Positions 1 to 10,674 of a stretch of 64,000 bases of DNA are shown here, in pieces (positions within the stretch are counted from its first letter, which is position 1; each line of letters opens with the position of its first letter). Both the position numbers and the translations under genes were made by a program. This stretch comes from Dryococelus australis (Eukaryota > Arthropoda > Insecta > Phasmatodea > Phasmatidae). The DNA is taken from the NCBI GenBank assembly GCA_029891345.1, contig CM057002.1, positions 20,412,295 to 20,476,294 on the forward strand, written 5' to 3'. The notes below the pieces were generated by a model. That model did no database searches, was not told where the DNA came from, and worked only from the letters and a program-made list of their open reading frames with translations.

Positions 1-288
1 GATTATTTGTGCTAATCTAGTAATTTACATTTTCACATACAAAGTATATGAAAAACTGTTGTAGGTATTCATTGACAGTTGTAAATTTTAAAAACTCTGA
101 TTTTTTAAATTTATTCTAATTTTCGCATTCGTCCGTTGTATTCGCGTTGCCTGAATTACTCGTATCTAAGTCTCGGTCAAGTAAAACTGTGGAATTTTTA
201 ATAATGTAAATTAGTTACCGAAAAGACAAGACTTAATAAATGATAATAGCCCAAAATTAGAAAAAAAAAATTGCGTTTTGCTGTGGTG
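1..288. other. AT-rich DNA, nothing recognised
   Basis: No convincing coding signal, structured repeat or promoter was seen on either strand. It is the flank of the repeat that follows. Confidence 0.5.
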
Positions 289-985
289 TTATGGACACGG
301 CCGTTGGTCTTGCATGAATGCGTCTACCTTGATGCGCTGAGACCCCTTGATGTTTATCTTACGTTCCCGGCACCGCTTCACTCTATAGTATGAGGGTTTT
401 ATGGGTATCACTGGATTGCTTTTGAGATGCTCTTTCCAACCATATACGGTTCTTCTGTTTTACGACTTGGCCTTTTCACGAGTATGGGCCGAAATTGTGT
501 TAAGTTTTCTTAATTTTTTACGTTAAACTCATACAATTTCACCAAAAAAAACCACTCCACACAGATATTTTTATACACGTAATCGACTGATCTTGACGAG
601 AGCTGTCGATTGAAACTTAAACGAGTGACGTAGCTTCTCCTAGTCAAAAGTTATACTACGCGGAAATTACGAGACGCGGCGAAACGAACTCAAAATTGCG
701 GCGCCTTCCCCTGCACCCTCACTCGCCCATCTACCCCCCTCCCCCACTCGTCCGCCCTCCCTCAAAGCGCAATGCTTCGTAGTCCTCTCTCAACGTGACA
801 TATTCTTTGATCCTTTGATATTCGACTGGTGAAATTGTATTTCGAATATAGACGATATGATATATTCGGAGCTGCAATGCGAAACTGTATCACCCAATTT
901 TGTTATCATCGGATTTTCTGGGATGCCTCCCACTATGGTTGCAAATTTAAAGACGTATTCACGTCAAAATATTCGTAGCAATGGT
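289..985 (-). repeat. Rep-C copy 1 (unknown dispersed repeat)
   Basis: On the minus strand this matches the copies at 21,034-21,705 and 38,735-39,395 by eye over most of its length. Shared landmarks, in order, are a CCAGAAAATCCGATGATAAC block, a G-rich variable tract, the block TTTGAGTTCGTTTCGCC, a block around GGAGAAGCTACG, a TATAAAAA box followed by CTGTGTGG, and a basic coding-like segment. Here the G-rich tract is expanded (pyrimidine-rich on the plus strand, about 700-770) and the coding-like part is badly decayed. I do not recognise the family. No terminal repeat was found, so the ends are approximate. Confidence 0.7.
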
Positions 986-1115
986 TAACAACGGTACTTT
1001 TAAGGCTCTCCTATTCAATTCCCCCCCCCCCCCTTCCAAGACTATGGCTGCTGTAAGCATTCCCAAGAAACTAAATGTTCTCGCAATTGAGATATTGGAC
1101 AGTAGAATAACTATA

Positions 1116-1610
1116 TAGTCCATTCACGGTTAATTCCAACTTCCCTGAAGCCCTGCTAAAGTTCTACTTCGGGGCATTCTTCCGCCTCGCGCAAACGAAG
1201 CTTAACATAGTCTACGAAACCACACCAATGGGACAACGCACCGCATTCGTGCGCACTCAGTGTAATGGCATTTTGCCTAAGAACTATTTCTTACTAAGTG
1301 GCCACAGTGGCTGAGCGGTTATACTGCTCGCTTCCTACCAAGGGGAACCGGGCTCCATCCCCGGCCGGGTCACTCACGGATTTCCGCAAGTGGGAATCGT
1401 GCCCAACGATGTCGCTGGTCGGCGGGTTTTCTCGGGAATCTCCTTTGCATTCCATTCTCACCTTATTTTCACCCTCATAGGCTCTCAAGACCTCGTTGCT
1501 TGAGAGCTGCCCAAATCTCTCAACTCAACAACTATTTCTTACTAGGCATTACCAAAACACATATTATCCCTGTTTTTATTAATTATATATATATCATATT
1601 GTTTCATATG
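1116..1610 (-). mobile_element. MITE-B copy, interrupted by a SINE
   Basis: It begins TAGTCCATTCACGGTTA after a TA and carries the family's internal GGGACAACGCACCGCATTCG segment. At 1,282-1,296 it is cut by a SINE, and it resumes at 1,545. The distal end is decayed and the right boundary is a guess. Confidence 0.75.
1297..1529 (+). mobile_element. SINE-1 (tRNA-derived) with 15 bp target duplication
   Basis: The head is tRNA-like, with an A-box-like GTGGCTGAGCGGTTA and a B-box-like region just before GGTCACTCACGG. The conserved body contains CGGCGGGTTTTCTCGGGAA, and the tail ends in CTCAACTC. The 15-mer AACTATTTCTTACTA stands on both sides (1,282-1,296 and 1,530-1,544), as expected from LINE-mediated retroposition. 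The target lies inside a MITE-B, so the SINE is younger than that MITE. Confidence 0.9.
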
Positions 1611-1825
1611 TATCTGCCTATTTTCCTCTGGGGCGAACCAATATGTGGGTTTTCTCAGAGTGCTCCCATATATTTCTATATATAAACTTTATGATGGAAG
1701 TCCTTTTGAGGGCACAAGCTAGCTCTTTACTTTTAAAATAACCGCATTTATATAGAAAAAAAATGACGTTCTGACACCGTGAGGAGAACATCTATTAGGA
1801 AGCGCTATCTTGTCATACCACGAAA

Positions 1826-2618
1826 ATGAACTGCGATTACGAAGGCCTGCCTTTGACCTCGACAACCATGGAGCCGCAAACCTTCGCCTCAGCTAACAGA
1901 TTATCGCCGGTGCCGATTTTGCGATCGAGTTTTCGCCTATGGACAAATGCTCGTCGGCCTGTCCTTTTCGCGCGATGGAGAATTACGACACTGGTCCCAT
2001 GCAGTTTGTGCAAGGCGATACATTGAAGGAACATACCGAGATCTGCAAGGATTGGTCTACTGGGAGTCAGCAAGTGTTGCCGGCAATACCTCTTGCTGCA
2101 TCAATGAGCAACGATTCGACAGGTGATATTGTGATGAGCAAGTTAATTCTAAAGACAGAATGAGTGCAGTAGAGTCGGTCTACGCTGTACACTTCTCAGA
2201 CGTTCGTGTGAAGTAGACGAACTTCAAAATAAACTGTCGTTGGCTCTTAATACTGATGAGCCTATAACTCCTGCTGCAAAGAAAAGCAAATTTAATATTG
2301 AGGATGAAACAGGAAGTCAAGACGATCATGAAGACAGCATAGGTGGAAATGAACATTAAGTCAATGTGATAATGTTGAAGACTATGTTGGAGATTTTCTT
2401 GATGCACAGTCACACCCTTCAACACATCTGCTGCAACAATCGACATGAAGAAGGGAGAAGACGCCGAGAATACTGATTACCTATTTTCCTAAGAACCAAA
2501 TGAACTTATCGATAGATTTAGATATTTGATTGATCTTCAAAAACTCGGGGATCTCTCGCACACTAACGAGATATATTCAATTGTTAGTAATCTGATGGAT
2601 TGGCGATACATCGCATGA
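1826..2618 (+). pseudogene. Decayed coding relic, possibly transposon-derived
   Basis: Short coding-like pieces follow one another with frame changes. A Cys/His segment near 1,940-2,060 contains CSSACPF and HTEIC. A charged segment near 2,220-2,358 includes KKSKFNIEDETGSQDD. The last piece, 2,493-2,618, reads EPNELIDRFRYLI, then SHTNEIYSIV, ending at a stop. This C-terminal module resembles the end of the structural-protein ORF of insect Mavericks; the analogous stretch in this window is near 47,460-47,540. The relation is inferred by eye and the first two pieces are not recognised. It is certainly not an intact gene. Confidence 0.35.
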
Positions 2619-2899
2619 TGTGATGAACTGCTTTCTTTTGGAATTGTAATTACAAAGCAATAATAATTTGTTATTATAAAATAATTGTTTTTTCTTTATT
2701 TTTGTGTGAAGTATCCTTCTATCCCCCGCAACTATAAAGTGGTGCTACGAGCACTCGACTATTGATGGAAAGATCTGCATGTAGAATGATGATAAAGACT
2801 TTAGTATGAAAATGCATGGATACTGCATACAAAACACTAATTCGGTCGACATGTACAAATTTGGAGACAGTTGACGAAAGAATGTACTTTCTATACATG

Positions 2900-3150
2900 C
2901 GAAGGGGGACAGACCGAAGGATTGATTGATGGGTTGGGATTGATTGGAGGATTGATATGGATTACTGTGGATTGTGCAGGAATATTGCGGAGCGGATTAT
3001 GGAGCGTAATGCGAAGGATTGGTGTGGATTGGTGTGTGGATATGTTTGGATTGGTGTCAGGATTCATGCCTGGATTAATGTTTTAATTGGTGGGGATTGG
3101 TGTGGATTGGTGTGTGGATTAATGTGTGGATAGGTGGGGATTGCTAATTT
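2900..3150 (+). repeat. Degenerate GGATTG-type low-complexity repeat
   Basis: The variants GGATTGATTG, GGATTGGTGTG and GTGTGGATTG recur for about 250 bp on one strand. The open frame across it is Gly/Trp/Leu-biased, as expected from the repeat, and is not taken as a gene. Confidence 0.8.
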
Positions 3151-3299
3151 CGGGGATTTTGTGGGGCTGATTGCGGTACGGATGATGGAAATATTGCGAG
3201 ATTTAATGACTGATTGATGAAGAAATAAGTATTTAATTAATTTAAATATTTTTTGGAATCTTTTGAGTTTTATTAAAAATTTTAGAAATAATTTTTTTG

Positions 3300-4200
3300 T
3301 GTTTGAGTTTATTCAAAGTCAAGGGAACGGGATCAAGATCACAGATATGAGGACAAGGTGAAGGTCACCAGATCTATCATGTTGGTTGGAGTCATCAGTG
3401 CCACGTAGGAGTTGAAAATGTAGACAAATGACAAAAGATAAAACCAATATGGCGGATGGACTGCATTCGACAGAATGAGCAAAGGTGAGGGGAGTGGAGG
3501 CCTGCCGACTAATTAACCAATGAGAAGCATTGGTAGGGGAGGGGAATGTTAAAACAATGTGGTTAATTGGAGGGCGGTCAGTTGTCTGCTAGGCATGGTG
3601 CTGTGGGGAACACCCGGAAATACAATAATTTTAAAAGTAATTTTTAATAATATCTTTTACTAATTCTTCATAAAGTCTTAGGAAATTTTTGGAATTTGAG
3701 GATCTTTGGTTTAAGGTCAAGGATCACCAGGTCAAGGTCAACGGTCAAAGTCACCTGGATCTAGAATGGTGGTAGTAGTCAGTAATGTAATATGCTCGCT
3801 GACTGTTATGATGAATTTATTCAATTTTTGCATTTTTGTCTTGAATTTGTGTTTTCAAGGTCATCTGAAGCCACTATTATAGGGCCAAGGTCAAGGTCAC
3901 CTAGCTCCAACATTGTGGTAGGGTGACGTCTTAACATAGTGGCTGGTCGGTTCCAGTTGCTCGTCTGCTCTAAGCTAAAACACTCGAATCTTTAATTTTT
4001 TATACAATTTTTAAGTAATTTTTAAGTTAAAGCTTTGTATTTTAAAAACAATTTTTAGTAGTTTTTATAATTATTTGGAGAATTTCTAAAATAATTTTAC
4101 GAATGTTTGGTTTAAAGATCATCCAAGGTCATGAGGTTAAGGTCAAATGTCAAGGTCACCTAAATTCAACATGGCGGTCGTGCGACGTCACAACATGGCA
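3300..4200 (+). repeat. Degenerate repeat rich in AAGGTCA nuclear-receptor half-sites
   Basis: Three or four diverged units alternate an AT-rich part (TTTTTAAGTAATTTTTAAG) with a part containing CAAGGTCAAGGTCACC and CCAACATGGCGG. The AAGGTCA cores cluster near 3,355, 3,715-3,755, 3,840-3,900 and 4,110-4,160. A related copy lies at 19,920-20,050. TCAAGGTCA is the extended half-site bound by FTZ-F1/NR5A and ERR-type receptors. Whether any factor binds here is unknown. Confidence 0.65.
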
Positions 4201-4840
4201 GCCGGTCGGCTCCGGCTACGATCCCAGATCCCGTGTATAAATTTGGCATGCCCTATACCTATTAAACCAATATGGCCGCTGCTGCTCTGCCCTCTGAAAC
4301 TGTCCCCCAAATCCTTCCTATGGATCGAAAAGTGCCTTTCGGGGGGTGGTTTTTGCAACTGGTGATATTGGTGTTTTTGAAGGGAAAACGGGAAATTTTG
4401 AGGGAAATTTAGTCGATTTGAGAGTAAATAATCGATTTTGAGGGGAAAAACGGGAAATTTTGGGGGGGAAATGGCCGCCGGGGGACCGGAATAACGCTAC
4501 GATCCCCCATCGCCTTGCCACAAAGTCGGCTATTTCATTATACTTCCGGACGAGCCATTTGGCATCTCAGCTGTCTGCAATGTTTTTCAAAGCTGGACTC
4601 TACGTGGTAATGCGATTTCCAGTAGTGACTCATCGCAACAGTGGTACATCTACGTTTCTTCTAAAGCGCGCGACTGTCGGCACGTTTTTGTAAATATGTC
4701 AGCTCTATGTTTCCTACAATGTGGAAGCTTGTTACGTCGTTTTAGAGCTGTTTTCAGCTCTGCGTGAGTTCTCTAGCAGACGGAATTAAACTGTAAGTTT
4801 GACAGCCCCAGCATGCCCCTTCTCCATTGTGACCGCAGAG
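4201..4840. other. Unassigned, with a small imperfect GGGAAATTTTGAG repeat
   Basis: At about 4,378-4,471 the motif GGGAAATTTTG recurs two to three times, ending in a G run. Nothing else was recognised. Confidence 0.45.
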
Positions 4841-5035
4841 TGTGTGGCGGCTAGAGCGTTCGCCTCTCGCCAAGGAGAACTGGGTTCGTTCTCCGAAGGG
4901 GAAACACAGATCTTTACATGTGGGAAACGAGGCGGACGTTGCCGCTGACTGGCGGGTTTTCTCGAGGCTCTCCGGTTTCCCCCTGGTGTTGAATTCTGCC
5001 CGCGTTGCTCCACCTTCATCTCATCCCACATATTT
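4841..5035 (+). mobile_element. SINE-1, diverged copy
   Basis: It has the tRNA-like head GTGTGGCGGCTAGAGCG and the body motif GGCGGGTTTTCTCGAGG with the usual spacing. The B box is disturbed and the 3' part is eroded. Confidence 0.7.
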
Positions 5036-5506
5036 GCTGTTTGCCCGTAACTCTTGTAAGGTAGAATTTAAAGTCAATATAGTCAAACGTTTAACTGTTA
5101 CTGCAGATAAGCCAAGTTTCGGATTTCAGAGGAACTGCAGCTTGTCTTTGCTGTGTCTTAGATAAACACATTCTAGCTTAAACGATACTTTGTGTTCAAA
5201 TAGCTTTTTGGAATTTATAGGAATCAAGATTTTAAGTTAAAATTCTCAAATTTACGGTAAAAAGCGTGACCAACGTTATTTGTAACAATATTAAGAATTT
5301 TTACCAAGGTATCATAGATATCGTGTCGCGTATACTCCATTCACGGTTACTTACGACTTTTCTGAAGCCCTGATTAAATTGTTCTTCTAGGATATACAAA
5401 CTGTTATGGCGAACGAGGTATAGCTGGGTGCCAACATGGACACGAGCCGCAAGGTAACCACTCAATCACCAACGAGAGTACGGGAATTGGGGGGGCGAGG
5501 CCAGAC

Positions 5507-5551
5507 TATATAAACGATGCCGCCAGAGTGTCGGCCATCTTTATCCTTCAG
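5507..5551 (+). promoter_or_regulatory. TATA core promoter candidate
   Basis: TATATAAA stands at 5,507-5,514 in GC-rich surroundings. Possible initiators lie downstream: CCATCT with its A at 5,537, about 28 bp from TATAAA, or TTCAGCAC with its A at 5,550. The base composition differs sharply from the AT-rich surroundings. The call is by motif and spacing only. Confidence 0.5.
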
Positions 5552-5717
5552 CACACTCCGGGTCACTGACGGCGCAGGGAGCTGCCGCCGCTGACCAACA
5601 TCGAGCTCCAGTGACGAGAGACAACAACGCGAGAGGAGAAGATCCGCCACGAGGAGATCCTGAGAGACCTTCTCCGCGGTGCTGGCTTGTACGTCGCGCC
5701 AATATAATATGCCAGTG
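5540..5717 (+). other. Candidate first exon (5' UTR plus ATG CCA GTG) with splice donor
   Basis: About 170 bp of GC-rich leader follows the TATA box. The first ATG is at 5,709, and GTGAGT, a good donor match, starts at 5,718 directly after the codons ATG CCA GTG. A very short coding first exon ending in phase 0 is a common layout in insect genes, for example those of secreted and cuticular proteins. No second exon was recognised within the window, so this may be an orphan or captured first exon. It may also be chance. Confidence 0.35.
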
Positions 5718-5945
5718 GTGAGTCCGATTTGGATAGCTTTGGATATCGAAGGGATTGTTAGATTGCTTAAGTAGCAGCTTTAACTGAGGAGCATTTACTA
5801 TTGAGGGTTAATAGCGATTTATTCTAATACAGTCCCAAAATAAATAATATTTTATATTACCAGAGAAGTGTTATTTATATAAAGAGAAATCCTATTGCAC
5901 TTACGTTATTGACAAGTATGTTGTGATTCAGGACCATAAGTCCAG

Positions 5946-5997
5946 TTAAGAGGAGCTGATAAGTAAAACAGCTACGTCCCTAGTCTGCTCCTCTTAA
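5946..5997. other. Perfect 11 bp inverted repeat
   Basis: TTAAGAGGAGC at 5,946-5,956 is mirrored by GCTCCTCTTAA at 5,987-5,997 with a 30 bp loop. It lies in the putative intron. No function is assigned. Confidence 0.6.
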
Positions 5998-6330
5998 GGA
6001 TACTTGAAGTAGGAAAGGGTAATAAAAAAACAAAGCTAAACAAAGTATAGAGAACTACGATAAAAGGACAACGCACCGCATTCGTGCGCACTCTGTGAGA
6101 ACATTTTGCCTAAGAACTATTTATTACTAGCTATTACCAACACATATATTTTCTTTTTGTTTTCATTCACATCGGTTATACATTAAATATTATAATTTAG
6201 ATATATGGTATAAGTAAAAGTTCAATTTGTTCAAAAATAAGGCGTTTTAGAAGTGTTCGCGTTTGTTTCGTAGCTTATTTAAGTTAATTATAGACGTTCG
6301 TTTTAAAACTACGAATATATCTCTATGCCA

Positions 6331-6801
6331 ATGTACGTACATTACGCTGTAGAACAAACATAGTTTCGGAACTTTTTTAAGCAATGGTGACGCAATTAGC
6401 GGTGCATGATTTTTAAATTATCAACAGTTTCTTGCCGTTTCACAATCACAAGATAGGCCCTAACCCATGGATACAATTTGTCAACTAATCTGAAGTTATT
6501 CCATTGAAAAGAAAAGCATGGCACGTAAATAAAAAATAACGTAGCTGTTGAGACGGAGCGTTGACAGTAAGTGGTGCTTGGTCAAGTGTTGGGAAATGCC
6601 AGGGAAGTGCAACGCCAATCGGTCCTGTGTTTCAACTCTCCGACCTCTGACCTCTGACCTTAGCTCAACAGCTCGACGCTGTTTAGCTAATTGTGGAAGA
6701 TGCGCTCGCCTGTGCATTCGAGGTGCAGAATACCCAGTTACTTGGAACGAGACTCGCTAGCAGTTTAGTTGCCGCGTAAGGCTTCGAGTCCGTAAGGCCT
6801 A
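6331..6801. other. Unassigned
   Basis: No gene, promoter or known repeat was recognised. A short CTGACCTCTGACCT duplication lies near 6,643. Confidence 0.4.
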
Positions 6802-7447
6802 TAGTCCACTATGACTGGTCCGCGGACGCCTAACTGCTGATTGGTGCACGTGACACACTGACGTCATAGCTCGCCGTCCCAATGTCCCAAGGTCACATGT
6901 CCCAAGATTATTCGGCTACTTCAACTTTCGCCCGCGGACGTATTCCAAATTGTCTTTGCTTACATTTGATGGCGCGAAACGGTAAAAGTAAATTGCGGGT
7001 GTGTTAGTTATTATTATTTGTTATTATTATAATGAAAACTCACTATTTGTTCAAAGCAATAACCTTCAATCTCGTAACCGCGAAAATGAAACTTTAATCA
7101 GTAAAAATACAAAAATTCACTGACCAGAGAAAAAAAAAAAAACATTATCCAAATGAAGTTTAATTAAAACAAAATAAAAACGTACCCATTCGCATAACCC
7201 AAACCAGAAAATAAAATAATATACACTAGAAAGATCAATATTTACGAATAATTGCATACAATTAATTGAAGCGCCGATTAGGCTGCACTCTAGCTTCAGT
7301 GTCTGAAATCTTAGCTTCGGACGGCGTCGAATTTGGTGCACTCTGGTGCCAGTGTCGTCGTTATTGTAGACATGCACCATGGGACATGCGTCCGCGGACA
7401 AAGTAGGTCCGCAGACCACTCAACTGCGGACGAGCTATAGTGGACTA
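6802..7447. mobile_element. 646 bp TIR element with 6 bp target duplication
   Basis: The termini TAGTCCACTAT and ATAGTGGACTA are perfect 11 bp inverted repeats. Imperfect matching continues inward (GGTCCGCGGAC and similar CCGCGGAC motifs near both ends). GGCCTA lies immediately outside both ends (6,796-6,801 and 7,448-7,453). The inside is AT-rich and non-coding, so this is a non-autonomous DNA transposon. The exact split between TIR and duplication is ambiguous by a base or two because the flank is palindromic. Superfamily not assigned. Confidence 0.85.
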
Positions 7448-7567
7448 GGCCTAACAGTTTTCTTATATTCTGGGTCGCGATGGTCTTCATCCAACAGCAT
7501 CTGTTTTGAAGTTGTAGGCTACGTTTTAACATTGCCTGTGTCATCTAGTGCTGATTTATTGTTGTTA

Positions 7568-7987
7568 AAGGCTGTCCACGATAAAGTGAGCACTTTAGAA
7601 ATGAACATTAGAAAAATGCCACTGCACATAACTTCATATATTTTAACGAGCGCACTGAGTGACATTCGCCCAGTAAAGTTGGTAGCGATGGCTGCATAGT
7701 AGTTCCATATTTTACTGTCGAAAGAAAAGTGTTAGGTAATCCTTTGTGATCATTTAAAATTATTCCTTTCGCTTTCTGTTTTCAATGCATAGAAGTGTAA
7801 AAATAAGTATTTTTGTTAAGTGTTTACTTTCTTAATAATTTCACAGTTTCACTTGACCGATGCGTGAGTAAAGTGATGAGGCTCATGGCAATGTTAATTT
7901 TACATAAGGCGGAGGAATACACAACATGCATACAAGTATATCATAAGCAGGGCTTTCAACAGTGCTCATTTAACCGTGAACAGCCTA
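7568..7987 (+). mobile_element. MITE-A long
   Basis: The ends are AAGGCTGTCCACGATAAAG and CCGTGAACAGCCTA, with the family landmarks CAGTAAAGTTGGTA, a GTTTCACTTGACCG segment and TTTTACATAAGGCGG in order. It is non-coding. Confidence 0.9.
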
Positions 7988-7989
7988 TG

Positions 7990-8226
7990 TGTACCAGCAC
8001 GCCTGTTTATCTCTGGTTTTATTCACGTTAATTGTAAATGGAATATTATAATTTATAGATAAAATATACGTAAAAGTTAAATTCAACGAAAAATAATATA
8101 CTTTTATATTAACGGAAGTGTAAAACGCTTGTGTTAAATGACGTAATTACGAGGCAACAATACACGTAATACATGGGGAGATTTTTCAAAGGATGGATTT
8201 GAAAAATGTGAAGGTAAAATAGACTA
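7990..8226 (-). mobile_element. MITE-B fragment
   Basis: Only the distal half of the family is present: TTTTATTCACG, ATTATAATTTATAGATAAAAT, AACGGAAGTGTAAAACGCTTG, ending near AAATAGACTA. It abuts the MITE-A to its left. Confidence 0.7.
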
Positions 8227-8255
8227 ATGGTAGCCATTCTGGGGAGTTGGTTGTG

Positions 8256-8942
8256 CACTTAGAGAAAATCTAACAAAATGTTTGTTTGTATAGGGCTAAA
8301 TATATATTTAGTTGCCCTAACAAAATATATTGTCGAGCAAACAAAATTTGAAAAGCAACAAAATTATTTTTGTTCGTCTAACAAAATATATGTCTGAATA
8401 AACAAAATCTCCGTGTTGGGCCGAAATAAATTATAACGACAGCTAAATATTTTGTTTAATCAACTGTATATATTTGTTTGGGCACTCATTTGATTGCCTT
8501 CGTTCTAAAATACAGCTCGAGAGTTTGTTTGTATTTTTTGTGACGATTAGGATAGTAACAAATTAATAAAACAATGCAACGAGAAACTGACAAGTAAAGC
8601 TTTAAAACTCACGTCGCCCAATATTTGCACTATCTATATTTCAAAGATATCCGTCGTCATCAGTTGTCATATTTGCTGAGATTACTAAAGTGTAGCGAGC
8701 GGACGCAGGCGATATAGGTTCGAAACTCAATCGAACATTAAACAATTTTTTATACAGGGCCAAACTGTTTAATGTAGCCTACGTGGAGTCAAACAAATCT
8801 TTAGTTGCACCAACAAAATATTACAGTTCGGGGCAACCAAATTTGGTTTCAGCAACAGAATATTTCATTGCCCTTATACAAACAAATCATTCTGTTGCAC
8901 CAAACAAATCTTGTTTGATTCAACAAAACCTTTTTCTCAGTG
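8256..8942 (+). mobile_element. Rep-E element 1 (CACTNAGA ends, AACAAAATATT-rich)
   Basis: This 687 bp unit starts CACTTAGAGAAAA and ends TTTTTCTCAGTG. The outer ~250 bp at each end repeat AACAAAATAT and TTTGTTTG motifs in both directions. The centre holds a different stretch with a B-box-like GGTTCGAAACTC near 8,718. A reverse-oriented relative lies at 40,196-40,873 and a partial one at 61,360-61,615. No protein is encoded. Confidence 0.8.
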
Positions 8943-10530
8943 TGATGTTGCTAGCTTGACGTGAACATAGTCTGCCACGACCCCAGGAGGCGCCACACAT
9001 ATCGTCGACCAAGTTCCGAAAAATGAAATCTTCGGCAACGCCTCTCCTTTGCGACGAAGCTGGAGACAAACTGATGGCCTCGGACAACGGCATTTAGCCT
9101 CGATTATTTTATATAAGCCGCGCGGGCGCCACGTATTTCACAGATATCGCTATCCCGCCAGGACATTTCAGATCTCTTTGTAGGAACTATGGCTTTTCTT
9201 GCGGGTATCCAGGACTGGCGATGAACACACAGTCATTTATAAGCTATCTCCGTTTGATCGTTAGGGAAGAATGAATGCAAATACAACTGTCTGTTGACAA
9301 GTTAACGCTACCTGCACGGAAACAAGCCCGAGGAGTCTTTCACTTTCTATCACTTCTTTGAAAAGACAGTTTTGTATTTTAAAAAGAAAAAACAATATTT
9401 ATCCATCTGTTCTTCTGGCGCCCCTGGCCAAATGTTCTCCCGTAGAACCCAGACTGCAACAATTATACAGAGTTATTATGAAATTCGACCTCTAGGATTA
9501 TTTTGCAGCTAAGCGATGAGTGGCGCAGGCGTTTTTACGCAAAACGGTGATTTTGAGATTAGCCTGCTTCTATTACTGTTACGCCTTATTATTGGCACGT
9601 AGTTACATTTCGTTCATAAGCAAAACTAATTCAAGTCTCTGTAGTGGAACTCGTAACAAATATGTTTCTGCAACCAAACCAAAACTGTCTTTCTACGTAT
9701 ACGAGATTCGTCGATTATAGTCTTTATATAACTATTTATATACTTTACTCTATAGCTTCACAATTTTATATTAACACACAAATGTAAATTACAATAACAT
9801 TGAAATAGTCATTATAAACAAATTATAATCCACACGTACATGCCAGAGTAATAATTCATGTAAAAATAGTTTAAAATTAATACATCAATGCGTACTAAGA
9901 AATAAAAAAAAATTGTAAAAGTTTTGAACCCAATAAATTATGGCAAATGCGTTTCATTTTGAAAAAAAAAATCTTTAAAAATTCCAGGAAGTCAAATTTG
10001 TGTGAGCGGTACGTATCGTCAAAATGTGATATATGCAGGTTGTGTGTCATTTAAACTTAGATGACACAAAAAAAAATCCACAACAATGGAGCCAGTGGGG
10101 AATATGCTTAGATACAGAACAGTTATTTTCCGTTAAGAAAGCGATTAGGTCCATGGAAATATTAATTATTTATACACCTCGTGTGTCAGATGAATACAAA
10201 AGTGGGCATACAAGTAGGCCTTAAACATGGCTTTAAAACTTCTCAACTATTCTCTTACCATCTATGAAATGCACAGAACGAACATAAACCAAAACAAACA
10301 GTTTCAGTATTCACAAATTTGTACATTAAATTTTCAACACCGCGTATACATATAAAAACATGCATCAAAAGAGAAGTCGTGTAGGTAAGTTCACTTTTTA
10401 GATAATTTTTCTTTTGCGTATGTTGCTTTTATATATTTCATATAAGCTAATAAATGTTATGTTTTATCATGTAAAGTGGCTAAGTGTAAGAGAAAGTGAT
10501 AACACCTAACTTCGCCACAAAAAATAAAGA
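8943..10530. other. Unassigned 1.6 kb
   Basis: The left part (to about 9,320) is of mixed composition and the rest is AT-rich with long A runs. No convincing exon, RNA gene or repeat family was recognised on either strand. Confidence 0.4.
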
Positions 10531-10531
10531 C

Positions 10532-10571
<40 letters not shown>

Positions 10572-10572
10572 C
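10531..10572 (+). repeat. (TTA)n microsatellite
   Basis: About 13 consecutive TTA units. Confidence 0.95.
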
Positions 10573-10674
10573 GTCGAAGAGCCGGCCTATCTGGCTCTTT
10601 AATTGCCTTGCAATGTGTCTCAAACGTACTTTTTTCCACGAAACTATTAAACGTGCGTCCCATGTCCTCATCTA

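Larger units (their letters stand above)
5333..6330 (-). mobile_element. MITE-B split around a promoter/exon segment
   Basis: The left piece, 5,333-5,395, is a MITE-B end (TATACTCCATTCACGGTTAC) running to TTCTTCTAGGATA. The family's next segment, recognisable by AGGACAACGCACCGC and TAAGAACTATTTATTACTAG, resumes only at about 6,020. The roughly 620 bp between them is absent from other MITE-B copies and holds the promoter-like block below. Either DNA was captured inside the MITE, or two partial MITEs happen to flank it. Confidence 0.55.

Noticed and set aside
2871-3086. Gly/Trp-rich small protein
   Set aside because: Pure consequence of the GGATTG simple repeat.
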